DNA of 6,183 bases from an uncultured Eubacteriales bacterium (GCA_900556575.1 USPO01000100.1:1-6183); one strand, 5' to 3'. Positions 1-5,652 are shown, counted from the first letter of the stretch. Numbers and translations: made by a program. The notes: generated by a model from the sequence alone, not told the origin.

Positions 1-381
1 GTCTGCCAGAAAGCCGTTTGTCAGTTTTCCTACAGCATAAACAAAGAAGAGGCAGTTTCCGTAGTAAAGCGGATCCTTAACTGTTTCTCTTGCCTGCTCT
101 ATTGTAACGCCCTTTTTCTTTCTTAATTCGGCAAACTTTTCAGCATATGCTTCATTTCCCTGTGCCGGATCGATAATTTCGATACCCTCGATGTCAAGAC
201 CCTCTGCAGCTGCAATTGAGTTAATCTTTTCCGGATTTCCCAAAAGAATATTCTTTGCATATCCTTCCTTCTTAACAATAGCTGCACACTGGATTGTTCT
301 TAATTCCTCTCCCTCTGCAAGAACGATTGTCTTAATGTCCTGCTTAGCTCTTTCCTTAAGCTGATCGATGAATGCACTCAT
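1..381 (-). CDS. pta: Phosphate acetyltransferase, N-terminal part (runs off the left edge)
   Basis: Phosphate acetyltransferase interconverts acetyl-CoA plus phosphate with acetyl-phosphate plus CoA, the step before acetate kinase in fermentative ATP formation; it is cytoplasmic. The visible 127 codons begin with ATG at 381-379 and remain open to base 1. The call rests on family-typical blocks: MSAFIDQLKERAKQD at residues 1-15, TIVLAEGEELRT at 18-29, the ILLGNPEKI block near residue 50, and AELRKKKGVTIEQAR followed by VKDPLYYG at about 84-107. An AAAGGAG ribosome binding site lies about 10 nt upstream (complement of 392-398). The gene has its own promoter and is separated from uppP by that gene's terminator, so it starts a new transcription unit. 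The last visible stretch (VGKLTNGFLAD) departs somewhat from the usual aspartate-glycine-rich block there. A phosphate butyryltransferase is the main alternative, but the N-terminus fits Pta better. The C-terminal catalytic half is not visible. Confidence 0.86.
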   Translation of the reverse strand, partial: MSAFIDQLKERAKQDIKTIVLAEGEELRTIQCAAIVKKEGYAKNILLGNPEKINSIAAAEGLDIEGIEIIDPAQGNEAYAEKFAELRKKKGVTIEQARETVKDPLYYGNCLFFVYAVGKLTNGFLAD

Positions 382-495
382 TTCTCTAATACTCCTTTAT
401 GTATATTATTCATTCGGGGAATACACCCCTCCGCGGCACAGACAAGCTTTGAAATTTTTATTAAATTCTTAAAATATCTCTACCGTTATTATCTA
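382..495 (-). other. pta 5' leader (inferred untranslated region)
   Basis: About 114 nt lie between the inferred start of transcription and the pta start codon. The leader contains a short GGGG/CCCC hairpin around 417-430 and, in an alternative fold, TGTATTC can pair imperfectly with sequence just upstream of the ribosome binding site. I see no tRNA-binding, riboswitch or leader-peptide signature and no U-tract, so regulation by this leader is only a possibility. Confidence 0.4.
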
Positions 496-501
496 TTATA
501 T

Positions 502-530
502 ATTATAATACTATTTTTAGAATTTTTCAA
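502..530 (-). promoter_or_regulatory. Sigma-A promoter of pta
   Basis: On the minus strand, TTGAAA (525-530) and TATAAT (502-507) are separated by exactly 17 bp (508-524). This is five of six matches in the -35 box and a perfect -10 box. Transcription should begin near 495, giving a leader of about 114 nt before the pta ATG. Confidence 0.85.
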
Positions 531-554
531 GGGGTATTTGCAAATTATGCATAC

Positions 555-578
555 TTTTTTAGTTTTTTGTCATTTTTT
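555..578 (-). promoter_or_regulatory. Three A6 tracts upstream of the pta promoter (UP-like, possibly curved DNA)
   Basis: Read on the minus strand there are three runs of six A (complements of 573-578, 563-568 and 555-560), with starts 10 and 8 bp apart, located about 25-48 bp upstream of the pta -35 box. Roughly helically phased A-tracts at this distance are known to raise promoter activity in clostridia by bending DNA or contacting the RNA polymerase alpha subunit. Such a role here is inferred. Confidence 0.45.
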
Positions 579-621
579 CTGTATTCCTATAAAGTTTAAG
601 CACAGGTTTTATTAATTTAAA

Positions 622-652
622 AGGGCAGATACAAAATTCGAGTATCTGCCCT
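622..652 (-). terminator. Intrinsic terminator after uppP
   Basis: A perfect 10-bp inverted repeat, GGGCAGATAC (623-632) and GTATCTGCCC (642-651), extended by one A-T pair, has a 9-nt loop. On the minus strand it is followed by TTTTAAATTAAT. It lies about 40 nt past the uppP stop and about 90 bp before the pta -35 box, so it ends uppP transcription and isolates pta. In the plus direction no U-tract follows, and no plus-strand gene ends here. Confidence 0.85.
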
Positions 653-689
653 AATGTATTCTTAATGATTTACTCTTTAAGTCCTGTAT

Positions 690-1517
690 TTATACTACTA
701 AAGTAAAATATAAAATTACAAGTATACCAAGTATTATTCTGTAATATCCGAATGACTTAAAATCATGTTTCTTAACAAAATCCATAAGGAATTTTATTGC
801 AGCGATGGATACAAGATATGACACAAGCATACCTATGATAAGTACAGTTAAATGAGAGCCCGTCATAACAGAACCTTCCATTATGAATTTACCGATTTTC
901 AAAACGCTTACTCCGAGCATAACCGGAATTGCAAGGAAGAATGAAAATTCCGCCGCAACACCTCTCGAACATCCCAATAAAATAGCACCGAGGATTGTTG
1001 CTCCCGAACGTGATGTTCCCGGAATTATCGAAAGCACCTGAAACGCACCTATCAGCAATGCTGTTTTATAGGTCATTGACTTCATATCGGTTACAAGTTC
1101 CTTCTTGCGTCTGCTTTCCACTATTATGAACGCAATACCGTATATTATAAGCATTGCCGATACAACCGCCCAATTTTCTATCTTTTCCATATAATCATCA
1201 AGCAAAAGACCTATAACAGCCGCCGGAATACAGGCAACGATAACTTTGAACCACATCTGCCATGTATCATTCTTTTCTTCCTTTGTTTTGGAAGGTGCAA
1301 ACGGATTCAGCTTTTTAAAGAAAAGTGTAACAACCGATAAAATTGCTCCGAACTGAATGACATATAAATACAAATCAAAGAAGCTTGCATCCGCAACAAA
1401 GCCATTTCCGGACATAAGCTCCTTAACAAGTATCAAGTGACCGGTAGAGCTGACAGGTAGCCATTCCGTGATACCCTCTACAATACCTAAAATTATGGAT
1501 TTGATAATATCTAACAT
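690..1517 (-). CDS. uppP: Undecaprenyl-diphosphatase (UppP/BacA family)
   Basis: This integral membrane enzyme removes a phosphate from undecaprenyl diphosphate to regenerate the lipid carrier for peptidoglycan and other wall polymers. Over-expression of the family gives bacitracin resistance. The 275-aa protein has the usual family length. The first signature, EGITEWLPVSSTGH at residues 14-27, carries the two catalytic glutamates (E14, E18), S24 and H27; the second, PGTSRSG at 166-172, carries the catalytic arginine R170. Hydrophobic membrane segments run through most of the chain, with a polar loop at about 68-90. The ATG at 1517-1515 is supported by AAGGAGAA ending 3 nt upstream (complement of 1521-1528). 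The gene is preceded by a terminator-like hairpin behind the kinase-like gene and followed by its own terminator, so it is probably monocistronic. The AT-rich region 1532-1620 must hold its promoter, but no single -35/-10 pair stands out. Nothing looks truncated. Confidence 0.96.
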   Translation of the reverse strand: MLDIIKSIILGIVEGITEWLPVSSTGHLILVKELMSGNGFVADASFFDLYLYVIQFGAILSVVTLFFKKLNPFAPSKTKEEKNDTWQMWFKVIVACIPAAVIGLLLDDYMEKIENWAVVSAMLIIYGIAFIIVESRRKKELVTDMKSMTYKTALLIGAFQVLSIIPGTSRSGATILGAILLGCSRGVAAEFSFFLAIPVMLGVSVLKIGKFIMEGSVMTGSHLTVLIIGMLVSYLVSIAAIKFLMDFVKKHDFKSFGYYRIILGILVILYFTLVV

Positions 1518-1651
1518 AGTTTCTCCTTCTTAAATATAATTATATAATAAAGGGGTATCAAGATAATATCCCTTTTTAAACAAAAGCAAGTATATTAGCA
1601 TAAAAAATTTCAACAATTCCAAAACATCTGCAGCATATACCTGACCTGCTA

Positions 1652-1694
1652 AAAGGGAAAAAGCCTCCCATTTACCGAGAAACCTTTTCCCTTT
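1652..1694 (-). terminator. Terminator-like hairpin after the kinase-like gene
   Basis: A 10-bp inverted repeat, AAAGGGAAAA (1652-1661) and TTTTCCCTTT (1685-1694), encloses a 23-nt loop. On the minus strand the distal arm itself supplies the U-rich stretch (CTTTTTCCCTTTT). The loop is longer than in a textbook terminator, so efficiency is uncertain. A second short hairpin, TGCCGC/GCGGCA (1715-1720 with 1735-1740), lies between it and the gene end and has no U-tract. Confidence 0.55.
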
Positions 1695-1747
1695 ATTGAT
1701 TCTGCTTTTTCCGCTGCCGCCAAAGCATAGTTCTGCGGCATCATAAA

Positions 1748-2377
1748 TTACTTATTGTACTTCTTCTTTACATAGTCGATAATTACATCAACCGCTTCAT
1801 CGAGACCGAGCCTTTCCGAACTTAAGCACATATCATAATTGCTCATTACTCCCCAGTCATTGCTCGTATAGTACTCATAATATGTACGTCTGCGTTTGTC
1901 TGTCTTAACGGCAAGGTCACGCGCCTTTGAGTTTGAAAGTCCTGTTTCATTTGAAATTCTCTTAATTCTATAATCGAGTGAACCGTATATAAACACGCTC
2001 AAAACATCTACTTTTTCTTCTTCTTGAAGAACGTAATCCGCACTTCTTCCTACTATTACACAATCTCCCTTTGATGCCATTTCCTTTATAACTTCCGACT
2101 GTGCAATGAAAAGCTTATCATTAATCGGCATATCATACGGTGTCGGTGTATGAAGTCCATGGAATGAAAGTCCGCCGTTTGCTACCGAATATAAAAAGCT
2201 GTTTGTAGCTCTTTCATCCGCATTCTTCAATGCCTCCGGGCTAAGATTGCTCTTTTCCGCCGCCATCTCTACAAGTTCCTTATCATAGCACGGTATTCCA
2301 AGCTTTTCAGCTATCTTCTTTCCTATATCGAGACCGCCGCTTCCTTTTTGTCTTCCTATTGTTATTACTACTGACAT
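1748..2377 (-). CDS. Cytidylate kinase-like family protein (Cytidylate_kin2 type)
   Basis: The 209-aa cytoplasmic protein resembles the cytidylate kinase-like family found widely in Clostridia. Visible features are the N-terminal strand and glycine-rich loop VITIGRQKGSGG (residues 4-15), the CYDKELVEMAA helix (30-40), a central VIVGRSADYVL strand (107-117), an arginine-rich lid-like segment TDKRRRTYY (159-167), and a C-terminal YDMCLSSERLG block (181-191). Aligned to true CMP kinase, the Walker A lysine falls on G15 and the Ser/Thr on L16/D17, so the classical phosphate-binding residues are absent. I therefore would not call it cmk, and substrate and activity are unknown. The ATG at 2377-2375 has an ideal GGAGG ribosome binding site 5 nt upstream. 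It is the last gene of the ung-coaE-transglycosylase group, 60 nt after the transglycosylase stop, and is followed by a terminator-like hairpin. No signal peptide or membrane segment is seen. Confidence 0.85.
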   Translation of the reverse strand: MSVVITIGRQKGSGGLDIGKKIAEKLGIPCYDKELVEMAAEKSNLSPEALKNADERATNSFLYSVANGGLSFHGLHTPTPYDMPINDKLFIAQSEVIKEMASKGDCVIVGRSADYVLQEEEKVDVLSVFIYGSLDYRIKRISNETGLSNSKARDLAVKTDKRRRTYYEYYTSNDWGVMSNYDMCLSSERLGLDEAVDVIIDYVKKKYNK

Positions 2378-2393
2378 AACTGCCTCCGTTTCC

Positions 2394-2407
2394 GGGCATT
2401 TCTGCCC
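2394..2407 (-). other. GAAA-tetraloop hairpin just before the kinase-like ribosome binding site
   Basis: On the minus strand GGGCA, GAAA and TGCCC form a 5-bp stem capped by a GNRA-type tetraloop, ending 6 nt before the GGAGG of the kinase-like gene. No U-tract follows, so it is not a terminator. It may stabilise the message or position the ribosome binding site; its role is inferred. Confidence 0.45.
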
Positions 2408-2422
2408 TCTTTATTCTGATTA

Positions 2423-2455
2423 AAACAGTTTATCACATCATTGATAAAGCTGTTT
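2423..2455 (-). other. Hairpin spanning the transglycosylase stop codon (weak terminator or attenuator candidate)
   Basis: On the minus strand AAACAGCTTTATCA (2455-2442) pairs with TGATAAACTGTTT (2435-2423) over 13 bp, with one bulged C and a 6-nt loop. The right arm runs into TTTTAATC. The TGA stop of the transglycosylase (2440-2438) lies in the loop. The stem is AT-rich, so full termination is doubtful; partial attenuation or 3'-end protection is plausible. Confidence 0.4.
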
Positions 2456-2980
2456 ATAATGTTCCCAGTTTTTATTTACCTTTATTACATAGTTTCTTGT
2501 TTCCTCAAAAGGAATATACTTTAGTGTTACTCCGTCATCACTGCAGCTTGAATCCTTAAGCCACTTCGATACATTTCCCATTCCGCCGTTATATGCAGCA
2601 AGTGCCGTATCCGTATTATCATACTTATCAATAAGATGCCTCAAATAATGACACCCTATCATAATATTGGTTTCGGGGTCCAGATAATCATAATCCTTCA
2701 GTTTCATTTCCTTTGCATTCCAATCCGCTGTCTCTTCCGTAAGCTGCATAAGTCCCGCAGCATACTGCGAACGTGCATCCGGAACAAAATTACTTTCCAC
2801 CTTTATTACCGCCATAACCAAATACCTGTCAAGCTTATACTTTGATGAATACTTAACTATGTAATCATTGTAGGCAACCGGATAATTTGTCTGCTTGCCT
2901 ACATGATACCCGCTTTTTACTCCGATAAAAGCTATTACAACAGCCAATACCGCAAGAAATATTTTAAATATTTTGCTCAA
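2438..2980 (-). CDS. Membrane-anchored lytic transglycosylase (SLT domain)
   Basis: Lytic transglycosylases cut the MurNAc-GlcNAc bond of peptidoglycan, leaving 1,6-anhydro ends. The 180-aa protein begins with a short basic stretch and one hydrophobic segment (about residues 5-21) without a lipobox cysteine, so it is probably an uncleaved N-terminal anchor with the domain outside the membrane. The catalytic domain shows AVIKVESNF with the general-acid E62, GLMQL at 76-80, DPETNIMIGCHYL at 101-113, AAYNGG at 128-133 and ETRNYV at 160-165, the usual order of Slt/MltC-type motifs. The start is a TTG at 2980-2978: an in-frame TAA sits two codons upstream, the first later ATG (residue 56) would remove the anchor, and AGAGGG lies 8 nt before the TTG. 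It overlaps the end of coaE by 17 nt, which suggests translational coupling. This coaE-transglycosylase neighbourhood recurs in Clostridia. Confidence 0.92.
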   Translation of the reverse strand: MSKIFKIFLAVLAVVIAFIGVKSGYHVGKQTNYPVAYNDYIVKYSSKYKLDRYLVMAVIKVESNFVPDARSQYAAGLMQLTEETADWNAKEMKLKDYDYLDPETNIMIGCHYLRHLIDKYDNTDTALAAYNGGMGNVSKWLKDSSCSDDGVTLKYIPFEETRNYVIKVNKNWEHYKQLYQ

Positions 2981-3572
2981 TATTAAATCCCTCTAAAATC
3001 CTGTCTGTAACTTCCTTAGCTTCTGCTCTCATCTCATCATATGAGCCGTTATTTCGTATGACATATTTTGAATGTTTAATATAGAAGCTTTCATCCGGCT
3101 GTGCTTTAATTCTCAGTTCCGCCTCATGCTCGGTTATTCCGTCACGCTCGGTTATTCTTTTAATTCTGACATTTTTATCCGCCAAAACAGACACAATAAA
3201 ATCACACATTTTTTCCATGCTGCTGCCTATAATAACAGCCGCATCTATTGCGGCAATATCGGGTTTTTCTCTTTCAAACTCCGCCTCAATATCTTCCTGT
3301 ATATATTTATGCGTAATACTGTTAAGCATTTTGTGCTTTTCCTCATCCGAAAATGCAATTTCGGCGAGTTTGCGTCTTTTCAGACTGCCGTCACCATTTA
3401 AAATTTCATTTCCAAAATACTCACCAAGAGCATTGAGGCACTTTGTCCCCGGCTCTACTACCCTTCTTGCCGTCATATCCGCATCTATCACATATATCCC
3501 TCTTTCCTTAAGATACTGTGATACCGAAGATTTTCCGGCACCGGTTCCGCCCGTAAGGCCAAATATAATCAT
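2964..3572 (-). CDS. coaE: Dephospho-CoA kinase
   Basis: CoaE phosphorylates the 3'-hydroxyl of the ribose in dephospho-CoA using ATP, the last step of coenzyme A synthesis in the cytoplasm. With the ATG at 3572-3570 the protein has 202 residues, the usual family length. It opens MIIFGLTGGTGAGKSS, in which GGTGAGKS (8-15) is the Walker A loop. DAD at 30-32 is the conserved aspartate motif, ARRVVEPG follows at about 35-42, and a late YVIRNNGS block corresponds to the family YVIxNxGS. The frame can be extended to a TTG at 3590, adding six residues, but that TTG has no ribosome binding site and would place extra residues before the conserved first strand; a GGGAAG lies 10 nt before the ATG. The gene follows ung after 42 nt without a terminator and overlaps the transglycosylase by 17 nt, so all three are likely co-transcribed. 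Confidence 0.95.
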   Translation of the reverse strand: MIIFGLTGGTGAGKSSVSQYLKERGIYVIDADMTARRVVEPGTKCLNALGEYFGNEILNGDGSLKRRKLAEIAFSDEEKHKMLNSITHKYIQEDIEAEFEREKPDIAAIDAAVIIGSSMEKMCDFIVSVLADKNVRIKRITERDGITEHEAELRIKAQPDESFYIKHSKYVIRNNGSYDEMRAEAKEVTDRILEGFNIEQNI

Positions 3573-3614
3573 CTGCAAATCACTTCCCAATACAATCAGC
3601 TTAATTCACTTTAT

Positions 3615-4289
3615 TCAAATATTTTCAATCTGCCAGTCAATTTCTGTTTCTCCCATGCGTTTTAAAAGTTCATTCGCCTTCTTAAAATGACCGCAGCCGA
3701 AAAATCCTCTTGATGCCGAAAGCGGACTCGGATGCACACTTGTAAGAACATAATGCTGAGGGTTCGTTATAATTTGAAGTTTTTCCTTGGCATTATTTCC
3801 CCAAAGCATGAATATAACCGGCTTTTCACGATCATTCAGTGCCTTAATCACACTGTCGGTAAACTGTTCCCAGCCTTTTCTTCTGTGAGAATTAGCCGCA
3901 CCGTCACGCACAGTAAGCAGTGAATTTAAAAGCATAACTCCCTGCCTTGCCCACTTCTCGAGATAACCGTTATTCGGGATATAGCATCCCAGTTCATTGT
4001 TAAGTTCCTTATACATATTCAAAAGTGAAGGCGGGATTTTTACCCCTTTTTGTACAGAAAATGCAAGACCGTGAGCCTGCCCCACCTCGTGATAAGGGTC
4101 CTGACCAAGTATTACAACCTTTGTATTATCATATGAAGTCCATTTCAATGCATTATATATATCATACATATCCGGATGAATTATGTGCTGTGAATATTCT
4201 TCCTTTAAAAATTCCCGAAGCTTTAAATAATAATCCTTTTGGAATTCATCCTTTAAAATATCGTCCCAATCATTTCCGATAATTGTCAT
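3615..4289 (-). CDS. ung: Uracil-DNA glycosylase (family 1)
   Basis: Ung excises uracil from DNA that arose by cytosine deamination or dUTP incorporation, starting base-excision repair. The 224-aa protein is full length. Signature motifs are all intact: GQDPYH at residues 62-67 with the catalytic D64, LAFSV at 75-79 with the uracil-stacking F77, LLNSLLTV at 120-127 with the uracil-recognising N122, and HPSPLSASRGF at 186-196 with the catalytic H186 and the DNA-intercalating L190. The ATG at 4289-4287 is preceded by GGGAG at a rather long 13-nt spacing, with a closer weak GGAAA; the protein N-terminus (MTIIGNDWDDIL) looks typical. It is the first gene of the leftward group and has its own extended -10 promoter. 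It is an ordinary member of the family with no missing residue. Confidence 0.97.
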   Translation of the reverse strand: MTIIGNDWDDILKDEFQKDYYLKLREFLKEEYSQHIIHPDMYDIYNALKWTSYDNTKVVILGQDPYHEVGQAHGLAFSVQKGVKIPPSLLNMYKELNNELGCYIPNNGYLEKWARQGVMLLNSLLTVRDGAANSHRRKGWEQFTDSVIKALNDREKPVIFMLWGNNAKEKLQIITNPQHYVLTSVHPSPLSASRGFFGCGHFKKANELLKRMGETEIDWQIENI

Positions 4290-4336
4290 TATGAGTTTTC
4301 CACTCCCTTTATCAGCATTTTTGTTTCTTTAATATT

Positions 4337-4365
4337 ATTATAGCAGAATTTCAGAAAAAAATCAA
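4337..4365 (-). promoter_or_regulatory. Extended -10 sigma-A promoter of ung
   Basis: On the minus strand TTGATT (4360-4365) and TATAAT (4337-4342) are 17 bp apart, and the -10 box is preceded by TGC, giving the extended TGnTATAAT form. Transcription should start near 4330, about 40 nt before the ung ATG, and probably carries through coaE, the transglycosylase and the kinase-like gene. Confidence 0.85.
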
Positions 4366-4380
4366 TACAAAGGAAGAATT

Positions 4381-4412
4381 TTTATAATTATAAATTTTTG
4401 TTTATAATTATA
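4381..4412. repeat. Two palindromic TATAATTATA sites 20 bp apart between the divergent promoters
   Basis: The 12-mer TTTATAATTATA occurs at 4381-4392 and again at 4401-4412. Each contains the perfect 10-bp palindrome TATAATTATA (the first extends to 14 bp). The 20-bp spacing is close to two helical turns, placing both on the same DNA face, midway between the ung and yerC promoters. This is what a cooperative operator would look like, but in AT-rich DNA chance is a real alternative. Neither copy has a convincing -35 partner. Confidence 0.5.
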
Positions 4413-4446
4413 GGGCAGTTCCAATAAAAAAACATGACTTCAAACC

Positions 4447-4475
4447 TTTACATTTCAATGAAAATATGCTATAAT
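4447..4475 (+). promoter_or_regulatory. Extended -10 sigma-A promoter of yerC and the methyltransferase gene
   Basis: TTTACA (4447-4452) and TATAAT (4470-4475) are separated by 17 bp, with TGC directly before the -10 box. Transcription should begin near 4482, leaving a short leader of about 27-40 nt depending on the yerC start used. Confidence 0.87.
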
Positions 4476-4520
4476 ATATAATAGGAAAATATAGTTTTGA
4501 AAGGATTAATGGTCACAGCT

Positions 4521-4823
4521 ATGAAGAACATGAATGACGAGTATACCGACCTTTTGTATGAAGCTGTTATGCAGCTTCACAGCAAAGAAGAGTGCAAAAG
4601 TTTTTTTGACGATTTATGCACCATTGCCGAGCTTCGCTCTATGAGCCAGCGTGTCGAGGTTGCGAGTATGCTTTACGATAAAAAGGTATATACCGAAATT
4701 GCCGACAAAACAGGTGCTTCAACCGCTACAATAAGCCGCGTGAACAAATGTCTGAATTACGGCAAGGATGGGTATAATACAGTATTAAGGAGATTAAAGG
4801 AGAAACACGATGGCGAGCTATAA
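4521..4823 (+). CDS. yerC: YerC/YecD family TrpR-like DNA-binding protein
   Basis: This small protein belongs to the TrpR-related YerC/YecD family of predicted transcription regulators, common in Firmicutes; the target and any ligand are unknown to me. In the 100-aa form, the core motifs are SFFDDLCTIAEL (28-39), the MSQRVEVASML block (41-51), and a helix-turn-helix from about 57 to 78 that includes GASTATISRV (65-74), followed by CLNYGKDGY. The start is uncertain. ATG 4521 gives an N-terminus that matches family length, with AAAGGA 15 nt upstream. ATG 4509 lies only 3 nt after that AAAGGA, which is too close. TTG 4497 would put its ribosome binding site at the first bases of the transcript. 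The TAA stop at 4821-4823 lies inside the methyltransferase gene, a 14-nt overlap. Because it sits beside its promoter and the paired palindromes, self-regulation is a reasonable guess. Confidence 0.9.
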   Translation: MKNMNDEYTDLLYEAVMQLHSKEECKSFFDDLCTIAELRSMSQRVEVASMLYDKKVYTEIADKTGASTATISRVNKCLNYGKDGYNTVLRRLKEKHDGEL

Positions 4824-5559
4824 CGATTTTGCTTATGTTTATGACAGCCTTATGCACAGTGATGTAAATTACGAAAAGCTTGCCGATTATATCGAAAACA
4901 TTTTTACAATGTACGATATATCGCCGGATTTGGTATGTGACCTTGCCTGCGGCACAGGAAACGTTACAATTCCTCTTGCAAAGCGCGGTTATGATATGAC
5001 AGGCATCGATTTATCCGAAGATATGCTTAATGTCGCACGTCAGAAATCCTCCGAACTCGATATACTGTACCTAAATCAAAATCTGACCAATGTAGATATG
5101 TACGGTACAATGGGAGCTTTCTTATGCATGATAGACGGCATAAACTATATGATTGCTCCGAAAGCCGTTTTAAAGCTGTTCACACGCTTAAAAACCTGTT
5201 TCATGGATCCGGATGCACTCTTTATCTTTGACATAAGTTCACGATACAAACTCAGCAATATAATCGGAAATAATACATTTATACATTCCGAGCCGAATAT
5301 ATTTTATTCGTGGCAAAACACCTATCACGAAAAGCATAAGCTCTCCGATATGCTTCTGAATTTCTTTGTACGTTACAATGATATGGAAGAAGGCACATAT
5401 GAACGCTTTGAAGAACGTCATCTCCAGCGTGCATATTCTGTTGAAGAGCTTACATTTCTGCTGAAAAAGGCGGGTTTTACAACCGTTGATACATATGAGT
5501 CAATGACTTTTAACCCTCCGACAGAGAAATCGGAGCGAATTGTCTTTGTATGCAGATAA
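4810..5559 (+). CDS. SAM-dependent class I methyltransferase, YqeM-like
   Basis: This 249-aa cytoplasmic protein has the Rossmann-fold motifs of small-molecule-type SAM methyltransferases: motif I VCDLACGTG at residues 42-50, the acidic GIDLSEDML at 65-73 with D67 expected to bind the SAM ribose, and a motif IV-like strand around 103-113. The opening YNDFAYVYDSLM (4-15) resembles B. subtilis YqeM and its relatives, whose substrate is not established; I leave the gene symbol empty. The C-terminal half (about 140-249) is rich in aromatic residues and matches the variable substrate region of the family. ATG 4810 is preceded by AAAGGAG 7 nt upstream, and a second AAGGAG nine bases earlier makes a tandem ribosome binding site, both inside the end of yerC. 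The 14-nt overlap indicates co-transcription and coupled translation with yerC. No clear terminator follows, so some readthrough into gyrA is possible. Confidence 0.9.
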   Translation: MASYNDFAYVYDSLMHSDVNYEKLADYIENIFTMYDISPDLVCDLACGTGNVTIPLAKRGYDMTGIDLSEDMLNVARQKSSELDILYLNQNLTNVDMYGTMGAFLCMIDGINYMIAPKAVLKLFTRLKTCFMDPDALFIFDISSRYKLSNIIGNNTFIHSEPNIFYSWQNTYHEKHKLSDMLLNFFVRYNDMEEGTYERFEERHLQRAYSVEELTFLLKKAGFTTVDTYESMTFNPPTEKSERIVFVCR

Positions 5560-5595
5560 AAATATATAAAAATAATTGATTTCCGCTTATATTTT

Positions 5596-5609
5596 CTTGA
5601 TTTTTCAAG
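5596..5609. repeat. Small inverted repeat over the gyrA -35 box
   Basis: CTTGA and TCAAG flank TTTT, forming a perfect 5-bp inverted repeat that covers the TTGATT -35 element. It could be an operator half-site pair or a remnant stem; it is too short and lacks the U-tract of a terminator for the methyltransferase gene. Confidence 0.4.
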
Positions 5610-5625
5610 GAATTTGTGGTATAAT
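5597..5625 (+). promoter_or_regulatory. Extended -10 sigma-A promoter of gyrA
   Basis: TTGATT (5597-5602) and TATAAT (5620-5625) are 17 bp apart, and TGG precedes the -10 box (TGnTATAAT). Transcription should begin near 5632, giving a leader of about 74 nt. The -35 box lies inside a small inverted repeat. Confidence 0.85.
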
Positions 5626-5652
5626 TATATAGATAGAAAAATGATTTTAAGT

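Noticed and set aside
382..495. Riboswitch or T-box in the pta leader
   Set aside because: No conserved T-box sequence, no expression-platform terminator and no recognisable aptamer core; only short weak stems are present.
1532..1620. Specific uppP promoter, for example TTGATA (1556-1561) with TATATT (1533-1538)
   Set aside because: Spacing is 17 bp, but the transcript would begin within the ribosome binding site. Other pairs, such as TTGCTT with TATTAT, have 15-bp spacing. The promoter is surely in this AT-rich region but cannot be assigned.
1715..1740. TGCCGC/GCGGCA hairpin as a terminator of the kinase-like gene
   Set aside because: Only 6 bp with a 14-nt loop and no U-tract on either strand; the hairpin at 1652-1694 is the better candidate.
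3573..3590. Longer coaE start at TTG 3590
   Set aside because: No ribosome binding site precedes it and the family normally starts directly at the first strand before the P-loop, as with ATG 3572.
3217..3690. Long open frame on the plus strand opposite coaE and the end of ung
   Set aside because: It is antisense to two genes with complete family motifs, lacks a ribosome binding site and shows no recognisable domain; the same holds for the other plus-strand frames at 2636-2845, 3072-3401, 3732-3923 and 4025-4282 and the minus-strand frame at 5239-5421.
4497..4520. yerC start at TTG 4497 or ATG 4509
   Set aside because: The TTG would have its binding site at the very first bases of the inferred transcript, and ATG 4509 lies only 3 nt after AAAGGA; ATG 4521 fits family length better, although certainty is limited.
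5560..5595. Terminator after the methyltransferase gene
   Set aside because: The stretch is AT-rich but has no stem followed by a U-tract, so none is annotated.
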